46,551 bases of DNA, from positions 1-46,551 of the forward strand of contig JAOHFB010000004.1 of assembly GCA_028097785.1 (NCBI GenBank), given 5' to 3'. Source of the DNA: Candidatus Pelagibacter sp. GTDB lineage: Bacteria > Pseudomonadota > Alphaproteobacteria > Pelagibacterales > Pelagibacteraceae. Below are positions 25,883 through 35,684 of the stretch, piece by piece. The notes beneath the pieces were generated by a model that made no database searches, was not told the origin of the DNA, and saw nothing but the letters and a program-made list of their open reading frames with translations. Each line of letters starts with the position of its first letter. The stretch's first letter is position 1. A program made the translations under genes and the position numbers.

Positions 25883-25992
25883 TTGCCGTTTCCGCAAAAA
25901 CATTAACTTTGCGGTGTCTTTGGAAACAAAGAGATCGACACTAGTCAGCGAGGCTTCGCCCACTAGTGCGATTACTGCTGTGCGTAATAATT
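25883..25992 (+). ncRNA. Structured ffh leader (Pelagibacter ffh motif)
   Basis: The 161-bp dapF-ffh spacer holds a GC-richer block directly before ffh. Three helices can be drawn: CCGCAAA/TTTGCGG (25892-25914, 9-nt loop); TCTTTG/CAAAGA closed by a GAAA tetraloop (25917-25932); and CACTAGT/ACTAGTG (25939-25968) enclosing an inner GCGA/TCGC hairpin (25948-25959). A structured cis-regulatory candidate upstream of the SRP protein gene was described in Pelagibacter from comparative genomics (the ffh motif). Position, base composition and structure fit that element. The outer limits are approximate; ligand and mechanism are unknown to me. It is not 4.5S RNA, as the conserved SRP RNA tip sequence is missing. 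Confidence 0.75.
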
Positions 25993-27351
25993 ATGTTTGA
26001 AAACTTAACAAGTAAATTCGAAGAAATTTTTTCTTCTTTAAAAAAGGCTCCTTCACTTGATGAAGCTCAAGTAGATGAGGGACTAAGAGGTATCAGACAG
26101 GCCCTGTTAGAGGCTGACGTTACTTTAGAAGTAGCTAAAGATTTCATTGAAAATGTAAAACCAAAAGTTCTAGGTCAAGAAATCATCAGATCAACTTCTC
26201 CTGGGGATATGGTTGTAAAAATTGTTTATGATGAGCTGGTTAATCTATTAGGAGGATCAAATAATGAGATAAATCTTAATGCTGTGCCACCAGTTCCTAT
26301 GATGCTTGTTGGATTACAAGGGTCAGGAAAAACAACTACAACTGCAAAATTAGCAAAATATTTAGAGACCAATAAAAAGAAAAAAGTAATGATGGTCAGT
26401 CTTGATATTTATAGACCAGCTGCTCAAGAACAACTTAGATCGCTTGGAGAGCAAAATAATATTTTAACATTACCTATTATTGAGGGTCAGCAACCAACAG
26501 ATATCTGTCAAAGAGCAATTAGTGCGGCCAATTTAAATGGAGCTGAAATTATTTTATTTGATACTGCTGGTAGAACTCAAATTGATTTACAAATGATGAG
26601 TGAAATTAAGCAAATTGAAAATGTAATAAACCCTACAGAAACATTTTTAGTTGCAGACTCATTAACAGGACAAGTAGCAGCATCTGTAGCAAAAGAATTT
26701 AAAAATACAGTTAATCTTTCTGGAATAATTTTAACTAGAGCAGATGGGGATGCCAGAGGTGGTGCTGCTGTTAGTATGAAATATGTTTCCGATGTTCCAA
26801 TTAAATTTTTAGGTATTGGAGAAAAAGTTGATAATCTTGAGGTATTTCACCCTGACAGAATAGCTAACAGAATTCTTGGAATGGGAGATATTGTATCTCT
26901 TGTAGAAAAAGCTGCACAAGATTTAGGTGAAGAGAATATTAAAAAAGCAGAGGAAAATTTAAAAAAAGGTCAATTTTCCATGCAAGATTATTTAACTCAG
27001 TTGAGACAAATGAAAAAAATGGGTGGTATCGAGGGAATAATGTCTTTTATGCCAGGAGTTTCAAAAATGAAATCTCAAATGGACTCAGCTGGAATTGATG
27101 AGAGTATTATTACTAAAAATGAAGCGATTATTTTGTCGATGACTAAAAGAGAAAGAGAGAACCCAAAACTTATTGATGGTTCTAGAAAAAAAAGAATTGC
27201 TAATGGCTCTGGCACAGATCCGGCCACTATCAATAAATTGCTTAAGCAATTTAAAATGATGTCTGAAATGATGAAGAAGATGTCAAAAGGAAATCTGAAA
27301 GGTATGTCTGATAAAGGAATACCGCCAGAGCTATTTAATCAATTAAAATAA
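25993..27351 (+). CDS. ffh: Signal recognition particle protein Ffh
   Basis: 452 residues from ATG 25993. A GTG at 25966 would run through the leader structure and is rejected. N domain (LRGIRQALLEADV), G domain with P-loop GLQGSGKT (107-114), DIYRPAAQEQL, DTAGRTQ and TRADGDARGG, and a methionine-rich M domain from about residue 325 (MKKMGGIEGIMSFMPG) that binds SRP RNA and signal sequences. First gene of a run continuing with rpsP, trmD and rplS, so its structured leader may influence them too. Confidence 0.96.
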   Translation: MFENLTSKFEEIFSSLKKAPSLDEAQVDEGLRGIRQALLEADVTLEVAKDFIENVKPKVLGQEIIRSTSPGDMVVKIVYDELVNLLGGSNNEINLNAVPPVPMMLVGLQGSGKTTTTAKLAKYLETNKKKKVMMVSLDIYRPAAQEQLRSLGEQNNILTLPIIEGQQPTDICQRAISAANLNGAEIILFDTAGRTQIDLQMMSEIKQIENVINPTETFLVADSLTGQVAASVAKEFKNTVNLSGIILTRADGDARGGAAVSMKYVSDVPIKFLGIGEKVDNLEVFHPDRIANRILGMGDIVSLVEKAAQDLGEENIKKAEENLKKGQFSMQDYLTQLRQMKKMGGIEGIMSFMPGVSKMKSQMDSAGIDESIITKNEAIILSMTKRERENPKLIDGSRKKRIANGSGTDPATINKLLKQFKMMSEMMKKMSKGNLKGMSDKGIPPELFNQLK

Positions 27352-27366
27352 TAAAAAGGAGAACGA

Positions 27367-27876
27367 ATGTTAAAACTAAGATTATCAAGAGGTGGAACAA
27401 AGAAACGACCTGTTTACAAAGTTGTTGTAGCAGATAGCCGTTTTGCCAGAGATGGGAGATTTATTGAAAAAGTAGGATTTTTTAATCCTCTTTTACCTAA
27501 AGATAAAAAAGAGAGAGTTGGTCTTGAAGCTGAAAGAATTAAGTATTGGTTAGGTCAAGGTGCTCAGCCAACAACTAGAGTTGCAAGAATTTTGGGTGAA
27601 AATGAATTAATGCCAATGCCTGCAAATGGCAATAACCCTAAAAAAGCAGTTCCAAAAAAAGAGAGAAAAAAAGAAGGTGAAGAAGCTCCGGCAGCTGCAC
27701 CGAAAGCAGCGGCTCCAGCAGCAGAAGCGGCACCAGCAGCAGAAGCTCCTAAAGAAGAAGCTCCAGCAGCAGAAGCGGCACCAGCAGCAGAAGCTCCTAA
27801 AGAAGAAGCTCCAGCAGCAGAAGCTCCTAAAGAGGAAGCTCCAGCAGCAGAAGCTCCTAAAGAGGAACAAAAATAA
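27367..27876 (+). CDS. rpsP: Ribosomal protein S16 with long Ala/Glu/Pro-rich tail
   Basis: 169 residues against about 80-90 for most S16 proteins. The S16 domain fills residues 1 to about 80 ([46 protein letters not shown]). A basic linker ([15 protein letters not shown]) leads to about 65 residues built from near-identical [14 protein letters not shown] units, probably disordered and acidic. Good ribosome site (AAAAGGAGA) upstream. In many bacteria rimM follows rpsP; here trmD follows after 14 bp. Confidence 0.96.
   Translation: MLKLRLSRGGTKKRPVYKVVVADSRFARDGRFIEKVGFFNPLLPKDKKERVGLEAERIKYWLGQGAQPTTRVARILGENELMPMPANGNNPKKAVPKKERKKEGEEAPAAAPKAAAPAAEAAPAAEAPKEEAPAAEAAPAAEAPKEEAPAAEAPKEEAPAAEAPKEEQK
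27712..27867 (+). repeat. In-frame tandem repeats in the rpsP tail
   Basis: Two identical copies of a 48-bp unit (27712-27759, 27760-27807) are followed by two identical copies of a 30-bp unit (27808-27837, 27838-27867). The 30-bp unit is a shortened form of the 48-bp one and differs by an A/G change in the AAAGAGGAA end. All units are multiples of three, so copy-number change preserves the frame. Confidence 0.95.
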
Positions 27877-27890
27877 TTTAAAGATTATTT

Positions 27891-28577
27891 ATGTGGCAAG
27901 CTCAAGTGTTTACACTTTATCCAGAAGTTTTTCCTGGGCCTTTATCTAAAGGCCTATATGGGAAAGCTTTATCTAAAAAATTGTGGAACTTAAATATTGT
28001 TAACATTAGAGATGCAGCTGAAGATAAACACAAAACAGTTGATGACACTCCTTATGGTGGAGGTTCAGGAATGCTTTTAAAAGCGGATGTTCTAGCAAAA
28101 TCTTTAGATCAAAATAAAATTGAAGGTGAAAAAGTAATTTATTTATCACCTAAAGGTAAAAAATTTGATCAAAATTATGCTCAAGAATTATCTAATGAGA
28201 AGTCAGTATCTTTTATTTGCGGTCATTTCGAAGGTGTTGATGAAAGAGTATTATCTACTCGAAACATAGAGGAGATAAGCATTGGAGACTATATTTTATC
28301 GGGGGGAGAGACCGCTGCATTTGTTGTGATTGATAGTATATTAAGACTTTTGCCTGGAGTTTTAGGTAATGAAAATTCAAGGTTAGATGAAAGTTTTGAA
28401 AATGGGTTATTAGAGTATCCACAGTACACAAAACCTCAAATTTGGGAGAAAAAAGCTGTTCCTGAGGTACTATTATCTGGTGATCACAGTAAAATTAAAG
28501 ACTGGCGTTTATCTCAATCTGAGGCTATAACACGCGTCCGAAGACCAGATTTATGGCAAAAATATAAGAAGAATTAA
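27891..28577 (+). CDS. trmD: tRNA (guanine-37-N1)-methyltransferase
   Basis: 228 residues, SPOUT-class methyltransferase placing m1G37 next to the anticodon to prevent frameshifting. Diagnostic segments: [35 protein letters not shown], and the trefoil-knot AdoMet loop [15 protein letters not shown]. The C-terminal part [13 protein letters not shown] contains the Asp and helix used for tRNA recognition. Between rpsP and rplS, as in most bacteria. Confidence 0.96.
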   Translation: MWQAQVFTLYPEVFPGPLSKGLYGKALSKKLWNLNIVNIRDAAEDKHKTVDDTPYGGGSGMLLKADVLAKSLDQNKIEGEKVIYLSPKGKKFDQNYAQELSNEKSVSFICGHFEGVDERVLSTRNIEEISIGDYILSGGETAAFVVIDSILRLLPGVLGNENSRLDESFENGLLEYPQYTKPQIWEKKAVPEVLLSGDHSKIKDWRLSQSEAITRVRRPDLWQKYKKN

Positions 28578-28593
28578 CTTGATAAATATTAAT

Positions 28594-29148
28594 ATGAAAA
28601 CAATTGAAGAAATAAACCAACATAACGTTAAAAAAATACTATCAGAGAAAAAAATTCCAGATTTCTATCCTGGAGATGTTGTTAAAGTTGGTGTTAGAAT
28701 TACTGAAGGCAAAAAAGAGAGAATTCAATATTTTGAAGGTGTGTGTATTGCTAAAAAAAGTAGAGATTTAAATTCATCTTTTACAGTTAGAAAAATTTCT
28801 TTTGGTGAAGGTGTTGAAAGAACTTTTCCATTATATGGAACACTAATCGATTCAATTAAAGTTATAAGATCAGGAAAAGTAAGAAGAGCTAAATTATATT
28901 ATCTAAGAGACAGAACTGGTAAATCAGCAAGAATTGCAGAGAAGATTAGAAAAAAAATTGGAATTGATGTTGATGTAAAACCTGAGACTGTTACTGAAGA
29001 AAATGTAGCCCCAGCAGCAGAAGCTCCTAAAGAAGAAGCTCAAGCGGTAGAGGCAGCACCAGAAGCTCAAGCTACTAAAGAAGAAGCTCCGGCGACTGAA
29101 GCAGCTAAAGATGAACAGAAATCAGAAAGCCCTTCAGAAAAAAAATAA
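28594..29148 (+). CDS. rplS: Ribosomal protein L19 with Ala/Glu-rich tail
   Basis: 184 residues from ATG 28594 (a TTG 15 bp earlier is less likely). The L19 domain spans about residues 1-115 ([22 protein letters not shown] is its core region; [15 protein letters not shown] and [17 protein letters not shown] follow). About 60 extra residues form an Ala/Glu/Pro-rich acidic tail resembling that of S16 in the same operon. A 31-bp stretch (29011-29041) is identical to part of the rpsP repeats. L19 sits at the interface of the two ribosomal subunits. Confidence 0.96.
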   Translation: MKTIEEINQHNVKKILSEKKIPDFYPGDVVKVGVRITEGKKERIQYFEGVCIAKKSRDLNSSFTVRKISFGEGVERTFPLYGTLIDSIKVIRSGKVRRAKLYYLRDRTGKSARIAEKIRKKIGIDVDVKPETVTEENVAPAAEAPKEEAQAVEAAPEAQATKEEAPATEAAKDEQKSESPSEKK

Positions 29149-29159
29149 TTTTTTTTTCA

Positions 29160-30563
29160 ATGTCCACTACTCTTTACGATAAAATTTGGAATGATCACCT
29201 AGTTGATCAACAAGATGATGGAACAGCATTGCTGTTTGTTGATAGACATTTAGTTCATGAAGTAACAAGCCCACAAGCCTTTGAAGGTTTAAGGAATTCT
29301 AATAGAAAAGTTAGACATCCCAATTTAACTTTAGCTGTAGCTGATCATAACGTACCAACAACAGATAGAACCAAGGGAATAGCTGATGCGGAATCAAAAA
29401 TACAAGTAGATACTCTTGAAGCTAACTGCAAAGAATTTGGAGTACAACTTTTTGGAATGGACGACAAAAGACAAGGGATCGTTCACATAATTGGACCTGA
29501 GCAAGGGTTTACTCAGCCTGGAACAGTAATTGTATGTGGTGATAGTCATACAGCAACTCATGGCGCATTTGGCGCATTAGCATTTGGTATTGGAACATCT
29601 GAAGTTGAACATGTTTTAGCAACACAAACATTGGTTCAACAAAAAGCAAAAAATTTTAGAATAAATGTTAATGGGCAACTTCCTTTAGGAGTAACATCTA
29701 AAGATGTTATACTTCAAATTATTGGAAAAATTGGAACAGCTGGAGGAACAGGTTCAGTAATAGAATATGCGGGTGATCTAATCAGATCTTTAAGTGTTGA
29801 GCAGAGAATGACTATTTGTAATATGACAATTGAAGGTGGGGCAAGAGCAGGATTAATAGCACCAGATGAAAAAATATTTAATTACTTAAAAGGAAAACCG
29901 ATGTCTCCAAAAGGAGATAATTGGGAAAAAGCTTTAAACTATTGGAATACTCTTAAAACCGATGCAGATGCAAATTTTGATCAAGAGTTGAATTTAAATG
30001 CAGATGAAATTTTACCAATGATTACTTGGGGTACTTCTCCACAAGATGTGATTACTATAGATGGCAAAGTACCTAATCCTCAAAGTGAAAGTGATGAGGA
30101 TAAAAAGAACTCTATTGAAAGAGCATTAAAATATATGGGTTTAAAACCAGATATGGCAGCTAAAGACATCAAAATAGACAAGGTATTTATTGGAAGCTGT
30201 ACAAATGGTAGAATAGAAGACTTAAGAGAAGCGGCTAAAATTTTAAAAGATAAAAAAATATCATCACATGTAAATGCAATGGTTGTTCCAGGCTCTGGTT
30301 TAGTAAAAGAGCAAGCTGAACAAGAAGGTTTGGATAAAATATTTGTAAGTTCTGGCTTCGAATGGAGAGAGCCAGGTTGTTCTATGTGTTTAGCAATGAA
30401 CGCTGATAAATTAAAACCTGAAGAAAGATGTGCTTCTACTTCAAACAGAAATTTTGAAGGACGACAAGGAAGAGGTGGTAGAACTCATTTAGTTAGTCCT
30501 GGTATGGCAGCTGCAGCCGCAATATCTGGAAATTTAGATGATGTGAGGAAGTATCAAAATTAA
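29160..30563 (+). CDS. leuC: 3-isopropylmalate dehydratase, large subunit
   Basis: 467 residues, the standard length. Aconitase-family enzyme that with LeuD isomerises 2- to 3-isopropylmalate in leucine synthesis. The three [4Fe-4S] cysteines are in GSCTNGR and [24 protein letters not shown] and [12 protein letters not shown] are further signatures. It starts 11 bp after rplS without a terminator, so leucine genes may be read from the ribosomal operon. It overlaps leuD by one base. Confidence 0.95.
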   Translation: MSTTLYDKIWNDHLVDQQDDGTALLFVDRHLVHEVTSPQAFEGLRNSNRKVRHPNLTLAVADHNVPTTDRTKGIADAESKIQVDTLEANCKEFGVQLFGMDDKRQGIVHIIGPEQGFTQPGTVIVCGDSHTATHGAFGALAFGIGTSEVEHVLATQTLVQQKAKNFRINVNGQLPLGVTSKDVILQIIGKIGTAGGTGSVIEYAGDLIRSLSVEQRMTICNMTIEGGARAGLIAPDEKIFNYLKGKPMSPKGDNWEKALNYWNTLKTDADANFDQELNLNADEILPMITWGTSPQDVITIDGKVPNPQSESDEDKKNSIERALKYMGLKPDMAAKDIKIDKVFIGSCTNGRIEDLREAAKILKDKKISSHVNAMVVPGSGLVKEQAEQEGLDKIFVSSGFEWREPGCSMCLAMNADKLKPEERCASTSNRNFEGRQGRGGRTHLVSPGMAAAAAISGNLDDVRKYQN

Positions 30564-31168
30564 TGCAAAAATTTAATACATTAAAAAGTGTGCCTGCATA
30601 TTTGCCTATAGTAAATATTGATACAGACATGATTATTCCTAAACAGTTTTTAAAGACTATTAAAAGAACCGGACTTGGAAAAAATTTATTCTTTGAAATG
30701 AGATATGATGATCAAGGTAAAGAAATTAGTGACTTTGTTTTAAATCAAAATCCTTACAATGGTTCAAAGATTCTAATTGCTGGTAAAAATTTTGGATGTG
30801 GCTCTTCAAGAGAGCATGCACCTTGGGCACTATTAGATTTTGGGATAACTTGTGTAATTAGTTCTAGTTATGCTGACATATTTTATAGCAATTGTTTTAA
30901 AAATGGAATTTTACCCATAATTTTAGAAGAAGAAAAAATTAAAGAATTATCAGAATATGCAAATAGAAAAGAAGAAATTTCAGTTGATTTAAATGATGAA
31001 AAAATTGTTTACGGAAATAATGAAATCAAGTTTGATGTAGATCCATTTAAGAAAAAGTGTTTACTTGAGGGGCTAGACGATATTGCTCTATCTTTAAAAA
31101 AGTCAGATAAAATTGAAAATTTTGAAACAAATTTAAAAAATAAAAAACCATGGATTTTTAGTGATTAA
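30563..31168 (+). CDS. leuD: 3-isopropylmalate dehydratase, small subunit
   Basis: 201 residues, proteobacterial-length LeuD. The swivelling domain shows [17 protein letters not shown] near the N-terminus and the substrate-binding loop [17 protein letters not shown]. It forms a heterodimer with LeuC. Overlaps leuC by one base (TAATG) and leuB by eight, indicating a tightly coupled leuCDB unit. leuA is not in this window. Confidence 0.95.
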   Translation: MQKFNTLKSVPAYLPIVNIDTDMIIPKQFLKTIKRTGLGKNLFFEMRYDDQGKEISDFVLNQNPYNGSKILIAGKNFGCGSSREHAPWALLDFGITCVISSSYADIFYSNCFKNGILPIILEEEKIKELSEYANRKEEISVDLNDEKIVYGNNEIKFDVDPFKKKCLLEGLDDIALSLKKSDKIENFETNLKNKKPWIFSD

Positions 31169-32267
31169 AGTTAAAAAAAGAAAAATACTTTTATTACCAG
31201 GCGATGGTATTGGCCCTGAAGTTATTGGAGAAGTAAAAAAGATTATTAATTGGTTTAATGATAACAAATCTTTAGATTTTGAAATAGATGAAGATCTAGC
31301 TGGTGGTTGTTCGTATGACAAACATGGAACACCTATAACTGACGAAGTATTTTACAAAGCTTTAGAAAGTGAAGTGGTTATGCTTGGTGCAGTTGGAGGT
31401 CCTAAATGGGATAATTTAGAATTTTCAAAAAAACCTGAAAGAGCTTTATTAAAACTTAGAAAAGAATTGAAATTATTTGCTAATTTAAGACCTGCTATAT
31501 GTTTTGAGCAGTTAGTTGATGCATCAACACTAAAACCGGAAATCGTATCAGGCTTGGACATAATGATAGTGAGAGAATTGACAGGTGGAATATATTTTGG
31601 TGAGCCAAGAGGCATTAAACCAATTGATAATGGTGAAAGAAAAGGAATTAACACTCATACATATACAACTAGTGAAATTACTAGAGTGGCAAGAGTTGCT
31701 TTTGATTTGGCTAAAAAAAGATCAAACAAAGTTACCTCTTGTGAAAAATCAAATGTTATGGAAGCAGGACAGCTTTGGAAAGAAGAAGTACAAGAGCTTC
31801 ATGATAAAGAATATAAAGATGTAGAGTTAAGTCATATGCTTGCTGATAATTGTGCAATGCAGCTTTTGAGAAACCCAAAACAATTTGATGTGATAGTAAC
31901 CGACAATTTATTTGGTGATATGCTGTCTGATCAAGCTTCAATGTTAACAGGATCTTTAGGACTTTTACCCTCAGCATCATTAGGTGCTAAAAATAAAGAT
32001 GGTGAAATGAGAGCTATGTATGAACCTATTCATGGATCAGCACCTGATATTGCTGGAAAAGGAATAGCTAATCCAATTGCATCAATATTAAGCTTTGCGA
32101 TGGCTCTTAGATATTCATTAGATCTTGATAATGAAGCTGATGCTTTAGAAAAAGCAGTTCAAGACGTACTAAATGATGGTCTAAGAACAAAAGATATTCT
32201 ATCAGAAGGTATGAAAGAGACATCAACTTCTGAAATGGGTGATGCGATAATTTCAAAATTGCAATAA
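31161..32267 (+). CDS. leuB: 3-isopropylmalate dehydrogenase
   Basis: 368 residues from GTG 31161; no ATG precedes the conserved [13 protein letters not shown] segment, so the GTG (or a near neighbour) must be used. NAD-dependent oxidative decarboxylation of 3-isopropylmalate to 2-oxoisocaproate. Substrate and metal sites are visible in [29 protein letters not shown], and [15 protein letters not shown] (Mg-binding Asp residues); [18 protein letters not shown] is the cofactor loop. Distinguished from isocitrate dehydrogenase by the LeuB-type [10 protein letters not shown] helix and by the neighbours. Confidence 0.95.
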   Translation: MIKVKKRKILLLPGDGIGPEVIGEVKKIINWFNDNKSLDFEIDEDLAGGCSYDKHGTPITDEVFYKALESEVVMLGAVGGPKWDNLEFSKKPERALLKLRKELKLFANLRPAICFEQLVDASTLKPEIVSGLDIMIVRELTGGIYFGEPRGIKPIDNGERKGINTHTYTTSEITRVARVAFDLAKKRSNKVTSCEKSNVMEAGQLWKEEVQELHDKEYKDVELSHMLADNCAMQLLRNPKQFDVIVTDNLFGDMLSDQASMLTGSLGLLPSASLGAKNKDGEMRAMYEPIHGSAPDIAGKGIANPIASILSFAMALRYSLDLDNEADALEKAVQDVLNDGLRTKDILSEGMKETSTSEMGDAIISKLQ

Positions 32268-32293
32268 TTCTAGAATTATTCTAAACTTTACTA

Positions 32294-34057
32294 ATGCCAA
32301 CTTATACTGCACCTGTCGAAGACATGTTGTTTCTCTTTGAAAAATTAAGAGATAACAAAAATTATAATGAACTGGAAAAATATAACGAAGTCAGCTCAGA
32401 TCTTGTTAAGGACATTTTAGAAGAAGCAGCAAAAATTAATCAAAATTTAATCTTACCTCTTGCAAAAATAGGAGATGAGAGTCCTGCTGTTTTAGAAAAT
32501 GGTGTAGTTAGAACACCCCCAGGATATAAAGAAGCTTACCAAAAGTATATAGAGGATGGTTGGACATCACTATCGTGTGATCCAAAATATGGTGGCCAAG
32601 GTATGCCAAAAACAGTTAGTGCGTTCTTTGATGAAATGCTTTCGTCAGCTAGCTTATCTTTCAAATTATATAGCGAATTAAGTATTGGTGCTTACAATTG
32701 TATTAATCATCATGCGCCAGAAGAAATTAAAGAAAAGTACTTACCAAAAATAGTTGAAGGAAAATGGAGTGGTACTATGTGTTTAACAGAACCAGTTTGT
32801 GGAACTGACTTAGGTCTATTAAAAACAAAAGCTTCACAACAAGCTGATGGTACATATAAAATTAGTGGTCAAAAAATATTCATCACATCAGGTGATCATG
32901 ACTTAACTGAAAATATAATTCATTTAGTTTTAGCTAGATCAACCGACTCTCCCGCGGGAACAAAAGGTATAAGTTTATTTTTAGTTCCAAAATTTATTGT
33001 AAATGAAGATGGGACAGTAGGGCAAAGAAATGGAATATCAACAGGATCAATCGAAAGTAAAATGGGTATTAAAGGTTCTGCCACATGTGTTTTAAATTTT
33101 GATGATGCAACAGGTTATATAATTGGATCAAAAGACAAAGGTTTGAATGCAATGTTTACTATGATGAATTTGGAAAGAATTGTTGTTGGTATTCAAGGTT
33201 TAGGTATTTCGGAAATTGCATACCAAAACTCACTGGCTTACGCTAAAGAGAGAAAACAAGGAAAAACGAACAATACAAAATCAACGAATGGTGCAGATTT
33301 TATAATTGAACATGCTGATATACGAAAATCACTATTAAATATGAAATCTATTATCGAGGGAGAAAGAGCTCTTTGTTTTTGGCTTTCTCAACAAACAGAA
33401 GTTAGTCTTTATCATCCAGATGATAAAATTAAACAGGAAGCTTCTGATTATGTTTCACTGATGACCCCTGTTGTAAAATCATTATTTACTGATTTAGCAA
33501 TGGAGATAACTAATGATGCCATGCAAATTCATGGAGGATATGGATATACAAAAGATCAGGGAATTGAACAATTATACAGAGATAATAGAATTACCCCAAT
33601 TTATGAAGGAACAAATTCAGTTCAAGCAGCTGATTTAGTTTTTAGAAAACTTTCAAACAAAAATGGAAACATCATTCAAAAATTTTTAGATATGGTTAAA
33701 GATGAGTGTGACAGCAAAAATGAAAAGGTGAAGTCATACACCAAGGAATTAGATTATTACTTGGATATTTTGCATAAATTTACAGGTTGGATTGAGGATA
33801 AAACTAAAATTGAAAAAGATGATGTTAGTGCAGCTGCAAATGATTATTTAAAAACGCTTGGCTATGTATCAATAGCATATTCTTGGATTAAGGTATTAGA
33901 AGTAAGTTTTACTGATTATGAAACTAATAAAGAATTTTATGAAGATAAAATTAAAACAGCAAAATTTTATTTTGATAAAGTTTTACCAAGAGCTGAATTT
34001 CATTATAAATCTGCAATATCTGGAAGTTCAAATATAATGAATTTTAGATTTAATTAA
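32294..34057 (+). CDS. dmdC: 3-methylmercaptopropionyl-CoA dehydrogenase (DmdC)
   Basis: 587 residues, the long acyl-CoA dehydrogenase form with a C-terminal extension of about 130 residues beyond the usual 380-440. Acyl-CoA dehydrogenase core: GTMCLTEPVCGTDLG, IKGSATCVLNFDDA, and MQIHGGYGYTKDQGIEQLYRD with the following EGTNSVQA loop. In DMSP demethylation DmdC oxidises methylmercaptopropionyl-CoA to methylthioacryloyl-CoA. Identity as DmdC rather than another long-form dehydrogenase rests on length and on being 2 bp from dmdB and in the same run as dmdA. Confidence 0.88.
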   Translation: MPTYTAPVEDMLFLFEKLRDNKNYNELEKYNEVSSDLVKDILEEAAKINQNLILPLAKIGDESPAVLENGVVRTPPGYKEAYQKYIEDGWTSLSCDPKYGGQGMPKTVSAFFDEMLSSASLSFKLYSELSIGAYNCINHHAPEEIKEKYLPKIVEGKWSGTMCLTEPVCGTDLGLLKTKASQQADGTYKISGQKIFITSGDHDLTENIIHLVLARSTDSPAGTKGISLFLVPKFIVNEDGTVGQRNGISTGSIESKMGIKGSATCVLNFDDATGYIIGSKDKGLNAMFTMMNLERIVVGIQGLGISEIAYQNSLAYAKERKQGKTNNTKSTNGADFIIEHADIRKSLLNMKSIIEGERALCFWLSQQTEVSLYHPDDKIKQEASDYVSLMTPVVKSLFTDLAMEITNDAMQIHGGYGYTKDQGIEQLYRDNRITPIYEGTNSVQAADLVFRKLSNKNGNIIQKFLDMVKDECDSKNEKVKSYTKELDYYLDILHKFTGWIEDKTKIEKDDVSAAANDYLKTLGYVSIAYSWIKVLEVSFTDYETNKEFYEDKIKTAKFYFDKVLPRAEFHYKSAISGSSNIMNFRFN

Positions 34058-34059
34058 TC

Positions 34060-35676
34060 ATGAGTAGTTACGATACAAATTTAGATAAGAATAAAGCTAA
34101 TCATATTCCTCTTACTCCATTAACATTTTTGGAAAGAGCCAAAGATGTTTATCCTAATTATGAGGCAATAGTTTATGAAGATAGAAAATATACATGGACA
34201 GAAGTTTATAAAAGAGCTGTAAAATTTGCGAGTGCATTATCTAAAATTGGAATTAGCAAAGGAGATACAGTTTCATTTTTAGCATTTAATACTCCTGAAA
34301 TTTTTGAAGCACACTATTCAGTTCCAATGACTGGTGGCGTACTAAACACAATCAACGTCAGATTAGATGCAAACACCATTGCTTATATTTTAGAGCATAG
34401 TGAAGCCAAAGTTTTAGTTGTAGACAGACAGCTTCATGTGGAGGTTAAGAAAGCTTTAAATATGTTAAATAAAAAAATTACTATCATCGATATAAACGAC
34501 AAACATGCAGATCAATCAAAGTTGGAAAAAATTGGTGATTTAGAATACGAAAATTTTTTAAGTACAGGTGATGAGAATTATGATTGGAAGATGCCAGATG
34601 ATGAATGGCAAGCAATATCGTTAAGCTATACCTCGGGAACAACTGGTAATCCAAAAGGAGTTGTTTATCATCATCGAGGCGCATATTTGATGTCTACTGG
34701 AAGTTCTGTTGCGTGGAATATGCCAAATAGGTTAAATTTTTTAACAATTGTTCCAATGTTTCATTGTAATGGCTGGTGCTATCCTTGGACTATCCCAATG
34801 TTAAATGGAAGAACTGTTTGTTTAAGAAATATAGATGTTAAAAAAATTTTTGAACTAATCGAAAAATATAATGTAACTCATTTTGGTGGTGCACCAATTA
34901 TATTAAATATGATTACAGGAGCCCCAGACGTTGATCGAAAAAAACTTAAAAATAAAGTTTATGTATTAACAGCAGGAGCCCCACCACCTAGTATAATTTT
35001 TAAGAAAATGAAAGATCTTGGCTTTGAAGTAATGCATGTTTATGGATTAACAGAAACTTATGGCCATGTGACTCAATGTGCTTGGAATGATGAATGGAAT
35101 AGTTTTGATGAGGATAGACAAAATGAAATTAAAGCTCGACAAGGTGTTAGGTATCCAAATACTGAAGGGGTTACAGTAATGGATCCAGAAACGATGAAAG
35201 AAGTTCCGCAAGATGGTAAAACTATTGGTGAAATTATGATCAGAGGTAATGTTGTAATGAAAGGATATTTTAAAGATAAAGCTGCAACTGATAAAGCAAT
35301 GGCTGGTGGATGGTTTCACACTGGTGATTTAGCAGTGATGCACCCAGATGGATATGTTAAGATACAAGATAGATCTAAAGATATAATTATTTCTGGAGGA
35401 GAAAATATTTCATCTATTGAAATTGAAAATACACTTGCAAAACATCCATCAGTATCTATTGCAGCTGTTGTTGCTAAACCTGATGAAAAGTGGGGAGAAG
35501 TTCCATGTGCGTTTATAGAAATGGTTCAAGATAAACCAGTTACAGAAAATGAATTAATAGACTTTTGTAAAGAAACCTTGGCAGGTTTTAAAGTACCTAA
35601 AAAAATTATTTTCTGTGAATTACCAAAGACATCAACAGGAAAAATTCAGAAATTTGAATTAAGAAAACAGTTTTAG
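34060..35676 (+). CDS. dmdB: 3-methylmercaptopropionate-CoA ligase (DmdB)
   Basis: 538 residues, ANL-superfamily acyl-CoA synthetase. The AMP-binding P-loop is YTSGTTGNPKG (190-200); YGLTETYG, GGWFHTGDLAV and the hinge KIQDRSKDIIISGGE follow; the catalytic C-terminal Lys is Lys528 in TSTGKIQKF. DmdB activates methylmercaptopropionate, the product of DmdA, with ATP and CoA. The dmdC-dmdB pairing two bases apart, with dmdA in the same run, supports the specific name over a generic medium-chain ligase. Confidence 0.9.
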   Translation: MSSYDTNLDKNKANHIPLTPLTFLERAKDVYPNYEAIVYEDRKYTWTEVYKRAVKFASALSKIGISKGDTVSFLAFNTPEIFEAHYSVPMTGGVLNTINVRLDANTIAYILEHSEAKVLVVDRQLHVEVKKALNMLNKKITIIDINDKHADQSKLEKIGDLEYENFLSTGDENYDWKMPDDEWQAISLSYTSGTTGNPKGVVYHHRGAYLMSTGSSVAWNMPNRLNFLTIVPMFHCNGWCYPWTIPMLNGRTVCLRNIDVKKIFELIEKYNVTHFGGAPIILNMITGAPDVDRKKLKNKVYVLTAGAPPPSIIFKKMKDLGFEVMHVYGLTETYGHVTQCAWNDEWNSFDEDRQNEIKARQGVRYPNTEGVTVMDPETMKEVPQDGKTIGEIMIRGNVVMKGYFKDKAATDKAMAGGWFHTGDLAVMHPDGYVKIQDRSKDIIISGGENISSIEIENTLAKHPSVSIAAVVAKPDEKWGEVPCAFIEMVQDKPVTENELIDFCKETLAGFKVPKKIIFCELPKTSTGKIQKFELRKQF

Positions 35677-35684
35677 GAAATTAA

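Noticed and set aside
25883..25992. 4.5S (SRP) RNA gene, given the position next to ffh
   Set aside because: The conserved SRP RNA tip (GGAAG...GCAGCC type) is absent, and the structure runs directly into the ffh start, so a cis leader fits better.
27712..27867. CRISPR-like repeat array
   Set aside because: Repeats are contiguous with no spacers, in frame with rpsP, and explain themselves as protein tail units.
27607..27949. Open frames on both strands across the rpsP tail (Cys/Phe/Ser-rich on minus, Gln/Lys-rich on plus)
   Set aside because: They arise from the codon repeats of the S16 tail read in other frames; composition is extreme and they have no ribosome site.
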